DNA of 64,000 nt from Chrysomallon squamiferum. Its lineage: Eukaryota > Mollusca > Gastropoda > Neomphalida > Peltospiridae. The DNA lies in NCBI GenBank assembly GCA_012295275.1, contig CM022678.1, forward strand, positions 14,944,459 to 15,008,458, read 5' to 3'. Below the pieces are notes generated by a model. The model did no database searches, was not told the origin of the DNA, and saw nothing but the letters and a program-made list of their open reading frames with translations. This document shows positions 1 through 12,612 of the stretch, piece after piece. A program made the translations under genes and the position numbers. Position 1 is the first letter of the stretch. Each line of letters begins with the position of its first letter.

Positions 1-165
1 ACACACACACTCTCACACACACACTGTCACACACCAACTCTCGCACTGACACGCACACTGTGTCACACACACTCACACACACATACTGTCACACACACAC
101 TGTCTCACACACACACACACACACACATTCTCACACACACAGTCACACACACACACTTTCATATT
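1..165. repeat. (AC)n-rich simple repeat at window edge
   Basis: The stretch is an imperfect ACAC tract broken by TCTC and TGTC interruptions. It runs off the left edge of the window, so its full length is unknown. No coding or RNA signal is seen in it. Confidence 0.9.
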
Positions 166-636
166 TACACATTTTGCTTTTTCATTCAGTCACAGAATTA
201 TCAAATGTTTGCAATTAAATATAAAGATGATTATGTAAATCTTGTTAGAATAAATAAAGCAATTCTAATATTTGAAACATAAATAGAACATCACTTTGTT
301 CATTTTATATTTTTACATGATTATTATTTATTTATTCATTCATTTATTTTATGATATTTCTTATTTTGGATGAAAGGTATTTATATTAAGTAAACCAAAT
401 AATTTTCATGTTGTTCAAATATCTTTGAAATTTTCTTAAGATATATTATTCTAAAGGTGATTTTTTTCTGTGCCTATAAAAAAAAAATAGAACTGTTATT
501 TCATCAAATTCATACAATAATAATAATAATTTTCTATTTGTATAGAACTGAATTGATTATTATATAAATGTTTATATTCTAATGTAAGGCATCAAGAAAT
601 TAATTATGTAAAATATAAGAAATAATTAAAAATATT

Positions 637-675
<39 letters not shown>

Positions 676-1466
676 TTCAAGTTCTACAAGACAGTTTTTT
701 CGTTAGTGATTTCAGTTTGAAACAATGATCAGATACTTGCTGACAGAGTTCAATGAATGATTCACAAAAACTAAATGTGTGTTGATTTGTTTGTTTTCTT
801 TGATCTATTTACTTCTTAAAATAGATATCCACTTCAAGAAAAAGGAAATTTGGCAAAGCAGGAACTAAAAGAAATTAACTTTATTAACAGATAAACAGCA
901 GACCTGTTAATATTTTCCACTGCCAGGATTAATTAGACCACTGATAACGGGCAAGTCTGTAAAAGATACTGGAGCAGCTAATCTCTAACACGTCTGCCAC
1001 AAAACAAGAATAAAAGTCTTTTAAAGATTACAGCAGTAATATCAGTAACAAGTCTGCATAATTCAGCAAGATTATAGTCATAACACTTTTAAAATTTTAA
1101 TAATTTAATTTAATAATGTCCCTGCTTGTCATTTCTCCTTTCCATCAGTTGGAATTAAGAGTGTTGCTTTTGAGATTATGATAGAAAGAGTTAATACAGA
1201 TTAAATAAATTGTAACTGTAATATTGTATCTGCTTTAATAGTTTCTTGTATTAAGAAATACAGCTGTAGTTTTTAAGCAATGATTCAAACTCAGTCTGGT
1301 TTGAATTTTTGGATCAGTTGCTTAATAGCTGGCGCACCTTATTCTTCATTTGTCTGACAATATTTAAAAATAAAACTGCATTAGTTACAGCAGTTATTTA
1401 TATTAAAGACAGCTATCAGTAAGTTATTTATTTTCTATTTTTACTGTCTTGAATGAACTCTATTGG

Positions 1467-1513
<47 letters not shown>

Positions 1514-2516
1514 ACATATGTTAAAAGATCTAGTTTTGTTTATATACTTATCTTATCAATTTATTTGCCTTTATTCTTCTCTCTTGTGATGACTTCTGCT
1601 TATTTATGGAATGAATTCGGTGATTGGAGGAGAGTCTGTGTTTTCTTCGTAATATAGCCGCACACTGCTGATTTATAAAATAATTTTCTTTCTTCAGTTC
1701 ATGGTGAAAAGATATTGATAAAGGTAATGTTTATATTTGGATTTTCGTTATTAATATTACATGATTACAAGTTAAAACATATTCCGATATCGGTATACTG
1801 CAAAATTAGTTACTTTATATAATATAAAACACTGAAAACTTACGTTGAATATAATATATAGCGAATACATTCTGCGCTTTATATGTTAATAAAATATACA
1901 TTCAAAGCGTTTCAGTCCTAATGAACATATTCGTGATTAAAATCAGTTTGTTCATGACTGCTGTTTTTTCGTTTAATTACTTCGGATGTTTATAAAAATT
2001 AATCAAGCGATATTGATTAGAGCTATCTTATTGACAAAAACAAACCATAGAAGTTGGAAGTTAAATGAATTACAAAGGAATATTTCATAACAATATAATA
2101 TACTAGAGATCTACTTACAACATGTAATACTTCTTTATTGGCATCTCCCAGTGATGGTCACATGATACTCGAGAAAATTGCTTGAAGCTTGCTTGAGAAG
2201 ATGTTAGTTTCACTCAACGTATTATAAAACCTGTAATTTAGTTTCCAATGTACTCTAAAACATGATGATAACAATATCACTCTTAACCACATGGAATTCT
2301 GCAATTGATGTATTTATTTAGTTTAATGACATCAATAAGCAAATAATCCTATAGCTATACTAAACACAATAAAATAACATGTTATCGAAATAAAAAATGA
2401 AGGAAGGGGAAGTAATCAAATTGAACAAACGCAAACTGTGGGTATTGGTTTATTTTTATTCCAATGATGTTATTTTAATTTTTGGTTAAAAAATAATAAA
2501 AAATAATAATAATAAA

Positions 2517-2551
<35 letters not shown>

Positions 2552-2565
2552 TAAATAAATAAAAA

Positions 2566-2608
<43 letters not shown>

Positions 2609-4000
2609 GAATAAAATAAATAAATAAATAAACAAATAATTGAAAAATTCTTTTGAAAATGTAAAAAATTATTATAGGTATATTTTAAATAGGTTAGAAA
2701 ACAAACCAGTTAATCCATCATTCTTAATAATTCATAAAGGTTTTATTTGTTTGTTTGTTTATTCCAAGGCACTGATTGTACCTTTTGACATGAAATTAAA
2801 TTATATGATAAATAAATTTTAAAAAACCTGAAAGATAAACTGCATTTCATCAAAAATACATGTATGTTAGTTCCTGAAGTAGACATGTGATTTTATTTTT
2901 CTGTTTTACTGACAGTAAGATTAACATTGATTACAGTTTTGTGTTTGTAACGGAGGTCAGTGATATAAATTACCAGCAGTTAGATAAAGTGTGAAGTATT
3001 GTGGAGCCTTTATTTCTGTAGATTATACATGTTAAACTGTTCATCAATTTATTTTAATTTTTATATTTATTGTTTATTTTTTTATTTATCTTTTATTTAT
3101 TTTGTATTTTTAATTTGATTTTTTACTGCTATATAAGATATTAATTATTATATTCATATTATGTAACAGCCAAGCTAAAGAATAATAAATAGAAACATTT
3201 GGGCTAGAATTTTAACTCTGGATCACAATAAACCAACAACCATGTTAATCTTTTGTTAATATTACACAGTGTTAACTAAAAGCCTGTTACCATGCCTACA
3301 TTTTTTTTACATTATCATCAGGTGATTATAATGTTTAGATTAACACTCTCAGTATGCTTCCAATTTATCTATTGACTTTCTGATGGCCTCCAAACAAAGA
3401 CTTAATTCTTTGTAACAACCAAAACTAATTTTTCCCACTTATAAACCACCCTTGTGCTACTTCTACTGGAAAATGCACTGGAAATAAAGGCTTAACAAAG
3501 CACAGTATCATATCAAAGTTTAATATTACAATTACCACATTATTATCACATTTAAAAATATAATAGCATCACTCAGTCACTTGGTTTTGGTTACTATGTT
3601 TCCAGTGGACGTTGTGACCAGAAATTATGAATTGTTTTTGTCAGCAGGACTTAAATGATTATGTTATCATCAAACAAGGGAATTAAGTATGTGTGTGTGT
3701 GTGTGTGTGTTTTATGTTATATATGTATGTATGTATGTGAGGGCATATGTGTACACACACACACACACACATACTGGGGTTAGTTTTGGTTTACATTTGT
3801 TTTGACTGACTGTTTATTTAACAATTGCAGTTATTTCTGACTTTAATAATTATCTCAAATATTATTCCAGCACTGATTTTTTTATGTGCTTTTTAGTGCA
3901 ATTATGAATTGATTTTGTAAGCAGGATTTCACTTCTATCAGTAACTAAATGTCAACAAGCAAATAAAAAAATATTTTTTCCAAATCTGCATAGTTCCATT
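166..4000. other. AT-rich stretch without a recognisable gene
   Basis: No exon with convincing splice sites and protein similarity was recognised. The stretch holds (TAA)n or (TTA)n microsatellites near 640-672 and 1471-1511, a (TAAG)n tract at 2518-2550 followed by (TAA)n to about 2606, and a (GT)n / (CA)n pair at 3690-3770. The only open frame of note (2640-2822) is AT-rich with no recognisable family. Confidence 0.6.
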
Positions 4001-4018
4001 TCTTCCAGGTAGCTTTAT

Positions 4019-4109
4019 TCTGGAGCCATTTTTTCTACACCCAATGAAGATTTTGGGGGTAATTCGTCATACTCTGAATCAGGACAGGTACTTTATTGCT
4101 GCAAGACAG
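4019..4109 (+). CDS. Candidate orphan coding exon, unknown product
   Basis: A pyrimidine-rich acceptor ending TTCTTCCAG precedes 4019 and a CAG|GTAGGA donor follows 4109. Between them one frame stays open for about 30 codons, ending in residues such as KILGVIRHTLNQDRYFIAAR, a composition that looks protein-like. I do not recognise the family and found no partner exons nearby, so it may be an isolated exon of a long-intron gene or a chance open frame. Confidence 0.25.
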
Positions 4110-5560
4110 GTAGGAGAAATGTGCAATAAAATCAGTTAACAGATATAAATGAAATAAGGATGTGATTATTATAAGCCAAATAGCAATAGCCAGATTTCCA
4201 TTTCCCATTATAAGTAACCATGATTCCTCCTGGGTGCCTCCTAATAGGTCACAGTTAGCAGAATAAGCTAAAACATTTTTGTCTCCTTAGATGGTTCTTC
4301 TGCCAATAGTCATAATTCACATTAAGGAAAAAATATCTTCAGTAAATTGGCAGATGTCAATAATCAGAATTGCAAACCCTTGCACACTGCCCTTTGAAAT
4401 AAACATTAAGAACCAAAGATGTTTCTTGAATAAAATTTCTTTGGTATAGTTGTCTTACCATACAGCAAACAAAACCCGAGAACTTGGTAAAATAGAATTG
4501 GACCTGAAATTAACTGTTTCCATTTGATAAAACAAATATTTAAAGATATTTGCCATAATATTTTCTTTCCATATAATTTAATTATTATTATTATTATTTT
4601 TTGTTTGTTTTGGGTTGTTTTTTTGTTATTATATTCCAAAGTTAAATCCAATTCCAAAATAAAAAAAAATATATTCATTTCAAACTCATCTTGAATGAAC
4701 AGTGATTAAGGTATCAACACTGTATTCACAAATATATGTAAAACAGTAAATCATGAAGTAATCCTTGTCATTGAAATTTAAATTCTTCACAAGAAATTTG
4801 TAGTCATTCACTGTAATCAAATTCTCTTTTTCACAATGTATGGTTCTCTTAACAGCATTGTTAATAAACATACAAAATACATACATGCAAAAATTACACA
4901 AATAACAAATTCATTTAAATCCTTTATTCATGTATTTAATTGTTTTACAGAATGTTTTATGTGTATCATGATGATAAACACTCCAGTTATATAAATTGTA
5001 TTGTTGGTAAAATACACTGGGTTTCAAAAATAATATTAATTATGAAATATTAAATACATTTTAAAATATTCACTAAAGACGATAAGAAAACACAATATTT
5101 TATGCATACAGACAGTGATTATAAACAACAGCAATATAAATATGCTGACAGCCACAGCAAATGCAGGACTCATTTATTTGAAGAAACCCCCAAAACTGCA
5201 AGGTCAGTTAAAAAAAAAAAAAAAATTAAAATTAAACTGACAAACAGATTTAGATATACAGTACTGATTAACAGTAACACTATAAACCTATATATTTAAT
5301 CAACTTTGGATTAAAGATTTAAAAAAAAAACACCATAAATTTAGCCTTTAACAAAGGGTAACAATAAAATGTACCATAACATAATAATAATAATAAAATA
5401 ACAAAAAAGGGTAACAATAAAATAATAGTATAAATAATGGTTATATTTTTTAAAAAGCGTATAAAAATATCTTAATAAGGAAATAATATTGACAAAATAT
5501 TACTGAATATATTTTATAAATGTCAGCCAATATATCGAAGTATTTTAAATAATAATAATA
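4110..5560. other. AT-rich stretch, no gene seen
   Basis: The short open frames here are AT-rich and match no family I know. Only short A/T runs and small (TAA)n tracts are visible. Confidence 0.5.
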
Positions 5561-5574
5561 ATAATAATTATTGT

Positions 5575-6005
5575 CATCTGTACATTTTCTGACCACTGTC
5601 AGTGACACTGAAATGGGACCATGCTTGACAGTCGTACCTTCTGACCAATGCTTGACAGTGTGACTGTGACAGTAAAGTCCTGACCTGTGGGTGTCATAGT
5701 CATAGTGACTGTGACAGGAAAGTGCTTCATATCACCCTTTCTGACCTTCGCCTGAGAGTGTGACTGACATTAAAGTACTGACTTATGTTTGTCATAGTCA
5801 CACTTTATATCCAATGCAAAATAGTGCAACTGTGATAGTAAAAAGATGGAATGGGTTTGTCATAGTCACTTTCCAACCTTCACCAGACAAAAGTAAAGAT
5901 TTGGACTAAAGATGCCAAATACTGTGACTGTGACAGTGAAGGGAACATGCCTCTTATGGTAACACTTTCTGATCACTGTTAATGTCACTGACAGTACTGT
6001 TTAAC
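5575..6005. repeat. Decayed minisatellite built on GTGACTGTGACAGT motifs
   Basis: Several diverged copies of a unit of roughly 70-100 bases recur. Recurrent pieces are GTGACTGTGACAGTAAAG, TTGTCATAGTCAC and TTTCTGACC. Spacing varies, so this is an old, degenerate tandem array. No coding potential is seen. Confidence 0.6.
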
Positions 6006-6359
6006 ATAAAATAAAGATGACATGCTTGTTAATTTGGCAGGCCACAAAGGAATACAGAGCCATGAGTGCATACAACAACAGATGTTGTTAATGGCATTAG
6101 TTTAAATAGTTCAGTTTGGCCTGATTTATTCATTAGGACATGACATTTCATTAAAATAATTACAAGAGTTTTGCCAGTAAAGCAAGAATATTATGGCTGA
6201 TCATGTCAAAAGATTTAAGTATATTTAGCAAACATTTAAAAAAAGTAAAAAACAAATTTAAATCAATAATTGAAAAATAAAGAAATAAAAAAAATAAAAA
6301 ATAAACAAACAAATAGATAGATAAATAAAAATGCCTGGACAAGGTTTCTGTTACATACA

Positions 6360-7878
6360 CTAATCAAATACATCCCAGAGTGAAAATGCATATGTATTAA
6401 AGTATTTCCCCACACGGAATAATATATTGTATATAGATCGGGTGAAAATAAAAACCACACACACACACCCTTAAAATTTAAGGAATAAATGGAATTTCCT
6501 AATGGAATAATAAAATAATAATAATAATAAACAGGAATTTTAAAAGAAGAGGATTTTTTTTTTTTTTTTGAATTTTTTTTTTTCTTATTATTTAAGATTT
6601 TATTTTATTTTATTTACTTATTTATATATTTTTCTTATAGTTATTACCATTTATTATTATTTTATGTATGTATAAGTAAGATTTTATAGAATAAAACTTA
6701 GAATAAAACTCAAAAAAAAAAAGAAAAGAAAAAAGATGTGGCTGTTATTGCAAGGAATCCTATCTGCACCTTTCTACAAAAGTATGCGAGTTTGTATAAG
6801 TGTTTTTATGTATGCATGTGTATTGTTAACTGATATACTTTGATGACTGTCAGAATATTTAATTTTTATTTTTTCTAGATAAACAATTAAAAATTAAACA
6901 TTTTTTCGTATGAATAACACTTTTCAAGCAGGTGTTTTACTGACCTGTAACCTAACAAAACTTGGCATCTTGGTTTAAGAAGACAAAATATTGCACTATG
7001 AAACAAATAAGTTTCTATGGAAGTTATATATATGAAATAACCAATTCATTTTCAGTCTGTTAAACAGCACAGAGAAGATAATATGAATTCAGAAAAAAAG
7101 AAGAAAAGAATAAACAAAGGGTATACAAATATGAAAACAAATTCGACAGAAATTAGTTATTGTTCAGGTCTGGGCAAACAGGATGGGGCAGTTATTCTGA
7201 ATTCCCAGGAAAGCAAGCTAAACAGATGAAGATTTCTATGAAATTTACAAGGAAGAATAACTGTGACTGACAGAATTGAGAAATACTTTCATTAAACTTC
7301 AGCAAAAAGCACAGAGAAGATATTCTGAATTTCCAGGACAGTAAGATATAACAGAATAATGTTTCTATGGAATTTACAAAGTTGTATAAATACACATGAA
7401 AAACTTATGACCTTTTAGAGATGAAAAATACTTTCATTGACATTCAGTTCTGGCAAACAGCACCGACACTTTTCAGAAATGCATCTGTAGCAAAGTCTCT
7501 TTCCCCACCCCAGAATGATATTCTGTACATAGATAGGGTGAAGAAAAAAAAAAAAAAATAAAATAATAAAATAAAATAAATAAAAAATAATAACAAAACC
7601 CCTACAAAAAATAACACACACAAAAAAAACCCACACCTAAAATGTAAGGAATAAATGGAATTTTCTAATGGAATAATAATAATAAACAAGAATTAGAAGA
7701 ATGTTTCTGTAAAAGATAAATTCTCTTATATTATTAAGAAATAACTGTAGCAAGAAGTCATATTTAACCTGCATTCTGAGCAAACTCAATTCCATGATCA
7801 GCAACTTATAAGACTATTCTATTAAATTTAAAATGAGAATATTCAGAAATATCTAAGAACTATAATGACAGAAAATAA

Positions 7879-7914
<36 letters not shown>

Positions 7915-8135
7915 GCCAGCAACATACAATGAGAAGATCTCTATATAGTCAGAATCTGTGTTGGTTGGCAATACTTATTTAAAATTTTTGTTAGAGTTCT
8001 TGTTTTTTTTTGTTTGTTGATATTAACTATTTTTCTGGGCATTTGGGAAGCTAAACTAAAATACCAGATAGTAATTTAAATTTTAATATATATAGATGAA
8101 AAAAAAAAAAAAAAAAAAAAAAAATAATAAAGTTA

Positions 8136-8178
<43 letters not shown>

Positions 8179-8830
8179 AGATAATATGAAGCATACATTC
8201 AGACATTATACATAAAACAATCAAATAAAAGAATATATGAACACTGTTACTAATTTCAGTCTGTAATGTTATAACCTGAGTTTTAGTTTTCAATGCATTA
8301 AACTGATGCTGGAGAGAAAAGTACCTGTTGCTCCATGAGCTATTCTCAGTAATGATCATCAACCCAATACACATGATAAGACATCAGTTATGGCTGCCTG
8401 TGATGGTTGAATTAAGCCTCTTAGTATACAGAGGAGTGGCAATGTTGTGATTTATTAATTTTAAAATTAAAGAAAATTACAGCAGAAATAATAAAGTATG
8501 TCTTGAATAATCTGATTTAATCAGTTTTCTGGCAACACAACTGAGGTGCTGTTATTGAATTCCCAGGAAACAGAATTAAAATAGTCAAACAAGAAAATCA
8601 ATGAAAAGTAAAGCTACCATTTGAAAAAAATAAAAAAATAAAAAATATAGAAATGAAGGAAATCCAGTGAAAATACTTTATAAAACTGATGTTACAAAGC
8701 AGGAAATAAGATAATCTACTGGCCTGATTGGCCACAGTTCTCACTGAACGTATTGTTACTTGACTGGAATAGCTCATGGAGTTGTTTTTTATTTTATTTG
8801 TCAGTAACACATCCTTAAAGTATTGTTTCA
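6360..8830. repeat. Several copies of a dispersed relict repeat
   Basis: Segments near 6410-6550 and 7500-7695 share the order TTTCCCCAC, CAGAATGATATTCTGTA-like, ATAGATAGGGTGA, then TAAGGAATAAATGGAATTT and an AT-rich tail. Another motif, close to GAATTCCCAGGAAACAGAAT, occurs near 7200, 7325, 8556 and again near 17350. These look like fragments of one or two old interspersed repeat families. No open frame of a mobile element was recognised in them. Confidence 0.5.
8101..8177. repeat. Poly-A tract and (TA)n microsatellite
   Basis: A run of about 24 A at 8099-8123 is followed by about 20 TA units to roughly 8177. This pair creates a low-complexity minus-strand open frame that should be ignored. 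Confidence 0.9.
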
Positions 8831-8839
8831 ATCAATTTT

Positions 8840-10080
8840 TTAAATCTTGATAAGATAAGTCTAAATTATACATACGTTTCTAATTAAAATTATAGTCACC
8901 ACTGTATTTATATTAATGAATATTTAAAGAAAATAACAAAGATTATGGTGGGTGCTGTTTTGTTCTTAGTAAAGTGATTACATTAGCAGATGATATACAT
9001 TCTTATTAAAATATGTTTTCATATTTACTGAAAACTTGTTAAATAATAACATTTATAGCTTTACTGTCGTTTTGTACAATGCATGTATGGGTTTGTTATT
9101 ACATGTTATGGTGTGAGTGAGTGTGTGTGTGTTTCTTTTTTTCAGTTCTTTTATCTTTTTAATTAATTTCTCATAACAATATTATAAGTGTTGAAATTTG
9201 TTGATTGTGACTTTATACATATATATTAACATTTTGTACTGAACAACTGTGGTTTTTACTTGTTATGGCATATTTCAATTTTTTATTTTATTTTATTATT
9301 ATTATTTTTTTTTTCTAAAATGAAACCGTTTACAAAATACATTTTTAAAACTGAGCAAAATTGTGAAATAAATAATTATATAACAAATAAAAATTATCAT
9401 ATAAAATATAAAATATAAAAACATTTTATATATATATAAAAGCAGGAATACTGTTCTAAACCTATTAAAATAATATTAATAAAATTTAAATACACCTCTC
9501 ATTTTATTCACACAAACAGAGACACATGAAGTATGTAACTCTGATCTCTAATTAAGAATTTGGCAAATATTTTTCAAGTAATAATTCATATATATAAAAA
9601 TATCATTACTGTTTTAAAGGTTATTTATCATTTGAAAAAACTATGTAGAATATACCTTTCTATATATATTCAATATAACCTTTCTACAGTTGGAATTAGG
9701 ATATTTAATCCTGAGTTAAAGAAACAAATGATGACAAGATTCAAGTTAAAATGTAATGTGTATACTCACTGTTTTACCAGGAAAAAATTTCTAATATAAC
9801 TTTTCGTTTCCAAATGGTCAAATACATTTTTTGTTTCTCCCTGTAATATATTAAAGCTTATAAAAATAAAATGAACAATTTAAACCATAAACAATATTAT
9901 TGACTGCACCAATCTCTTTTCCAGTTTAATCACTGTAACAAACAGAGATAGTGTCTTATAACTTTTTTCTTTTTTATTCTTTCTGTCTGTTAAGTGTATG
10001 TGTTGTTTGTTTGCATATACTTATGTCAGTATGTGTGAGTGTGTGTGTGTGTGTGAGTTTATGTTTGTTTCTGTGTGTTC
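8840..10080. other. AT-rich stretch, no gene seen
   Basis: The stretch holds short TG and TA repeats and A/T-rich sequence only. No exon-like structure with family similarity is visible. Confidence 0.5.
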
Positions 10081-10084
10081 CATG

Positions 10085-11400
10085 TTTATCACTGAAATTC
10101 AACAGTGCAACTTGGTGACAATCCCAGCATATGTTGACATCCATGATGAGATATTCCCCATGTGTAACATTCCCAGTCCAAGAACCCTGGCCAGGAGTCA
10201 CCCACCAGGTGGACAGACACCCCCCATCAGCAGCATCACCACCCAGAAAATCCCTGTCACCGAAGGAGTGACCTCACAAGCCACCACCAGCCCTGAGGAT
10301 GTGCACCCCACCCATGGAACCCCGACATGAGCACATTCATCCTGCAACTGTTACCAGAAATCACGGTGCATCCATTGTACAGAAATGTCATGTTTACAGA
10401 AATCTGAATCACACATGTAAACTCTGGCTCTTACTTGTTAGTAGTATGTGCTCAATAGAGATGTGCTGATTATTAGCAGTATTAGTAAATTATGTTAAAT
10501 AAATATCAGTGTCTTGAAAGAACTAGTGATTATTGTCCTATAGCAAAATTAAAAAAAAAAAGAATGATTTTAAAGATTTTAGAAAATAAGGAAATGTATG
10601 TTATTATGCAAGTTTAATAAAAACTTTTAAATCTCTGACAGTCTGTCTGCCCTACAGGAAAAATGACTTCATTCCAGTAGGGGCTGGTCACTCTTTAATC
10701 CTGCCCAGACTATCAAACATACAAAATGTTTAACTAAATAATAATAATAATAATAATTCTATTAATTCTAATTGTTTCTTTTGAACATCAGAAATTTTAT
10801 ATTAATTTATTAAACGTTCATACAGAAAAAAGCCATGCTCATATACAAATATTGGCATAGGTATTAGTAACACACACACTCTGACACACACACACACACT
10901 GCTACATATCAGTACATAAACACTATCACATTTTATATACACACCAAGTGCAGAAATATTTGTCAACACATTCCCTGATACATTAATATCACACACACAC
11001 ACACACACACTGACATACGTATTAGTAACCATACACAAATAACAACCAGATTGCCATGTTGCCATGTTGTCTGTAACCATGACATATATCTACAAAGGGT
11101 GCATCAATGAGATCAGGGAACACAGCAGTCCTGCATCAAAGTTCCAGGAGCAGAAGTTGCCAGCCACAGGACTGTATGATGACTTGTGGGGTGGGTCCTT
11201 CAGTGACAAGGACGTCTGGGTGATGATACTGGTGATGTGACATCTGCTCACCTGATGGGACCTACCCACCCAGTGTTCTTGACCTGGGAATGTTGGTTGA
11301 TGTATTACATGGAGAATACCTGATCATGTATGCTCAAAGATGACTGAGAAAATGTCATTAAATTACATTGCTGAGTTCCAGGGACAAACAGCTGGAGTGA
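10085..11400. repeat. Imperfect inverted duplication with ~0.8-kb spacer
   Basis: The plus strand at about 10085-10310 and the minus strand at about 11400-11130 align by eye with gaps. Shared landmarks are CAACAGTGCAA / CAGCAATGTAA, TATTCCCCATGT / TATTCTCCATGT, CATTCCCAG.TCAAGAAC, ATCACCACCCAGA / ATCATCACCCAGA and CTGTCACCGAAGGA / TTGTCACTGAAGGA. The arms are clearly richer in G+C than their surroundings. Each has a partial open frame, but stops and indels break the minus-strand arm. The spacer holds CA-rich microsatellites. The identity of the duplicated sequence is unknown. Confidence 0.6.
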
Positions 11401-11529
11401 TGTGGTGTATGAAATGAATGAGCGGTAGAAAAGAAAAAACAAACAAAGAAAAAGGAAAAGTAATAAGAAGAAAAAAAGGAAATAGCTATACCCCACTATG
11501 TCATTAACTGGTTCTAGTGTTTTACAACT

Positions 11530-12612
11530 ACAATAACATCAGACATGTGGCCAATGTCTAACAACAATTAAAAATATAATCACACCAGTGTAACAACAGG
11601 TGACATGTGGCCAATGTCTAACAACAGTTAAAAATATAATCGCCACTTTTTCACCACAACAAGGAGTGACATCTGGCCAAAGTCTAACAAGTTAAAAATA
11701 TAAACACCACTGATTAACCATCATAACAATGGGTGACACATGGACAGTGTCTAACAACAATTAACAATACAGTCACCTCTGTCATATTAACAACAGGTGA
11801 CATGTGGCCAATGTCTGACAACAATTAAAAATATAATCACACCAGTGTAACAACAGGTGACATGTGGCCAATGTCTAACAACAGTTAAAAATATAATCAC
11901 ACCAGTGTAACAACAGGTGACATGTGGCCAATGTCTAACAACAATTAAAAATATAATCACACCAGTGTAACAACAGGTGACATGTGGCCAATGTCTAACA
12001 ACAGTTAAAAATATAATCACACCAGTGTAACAACAGGTGACATGTGGCCAATGTCTAACAACAATTAAAAATATAATCACACCAGTGTAACAACAGGTGA
12101 CATGTGGCCAATGTCTAACAACAGTTAAAAATATAATCACACCAGTGTAACAACAGGTGACATGTGGCCAATGTCTAACAACAATTAAAAATATAATCAA
12201 CCAGTGTAACAACATGGACATGTGGCCAATGTCTAACAACAATTAAAAATATAATCACACCAGTGTAACAACAGGTGACATGTGGCCAATGTCTAACATC
12301 AATTAAAAATATAATCACACCAGTGTAACAACAGGTGACATGTGGCCAATGTCCAACAACAATTAAAAATATAATCACACCAGTGTAACAACAGGTGACA
12401 TGTGGCCAATGTCTGACAACAATTAAAAATATAATCTCCACTTTTTCACCACCATAACAAGGGGTGACATCTGGCCAAAGTCTAACAACAGTTAAAAATA
12501 TAAACACCACTGATTAACCATCATAACAATGGGTGACACATGGACAGTGTCTAACAACAATTAACAATACAGTCACCTCTGTCATATTAACAACAGGTGA
12601 CTTGTGGCAAAT
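11530..12612. repeat. 60-bp minisatellite array (family 1), homogenised 120-bp dimers
   Basis: The monomer contains ACATGTGGCCAATGTCTAAC, then ACAATTAAAAATATAATC and ACACCAGTGTAACAACAGGTG, with a strict 60-base period from about 11800 to 12190. Monomers alternate between ACAATTAAAA and ACAGTTAAAA, so the true repeating unit there is a 120-base dimer. Because 60 is a multiple of 3, spurious open frames run through the array on the minus strand. Divergent monomers flank the homogenised core on both sides. Confidence 0.95.

Noticed and set aside
9998-10330. 110-codon plus-strand frame across the GC-richer arm
   Set aside because: It starts in a TG microsatellite, and the homologous inverted arm has stops and indels. 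Kept only as an inverted duplication.
11787-12510. Long minus-strand open frames with 20-residue repeats (VVRHWPHVTCCYTG...)
   Set aside because: They are the 60-base minisatellite read in a frame that never stops because the period is a multiple of three. There is no start context, splice signal or family.
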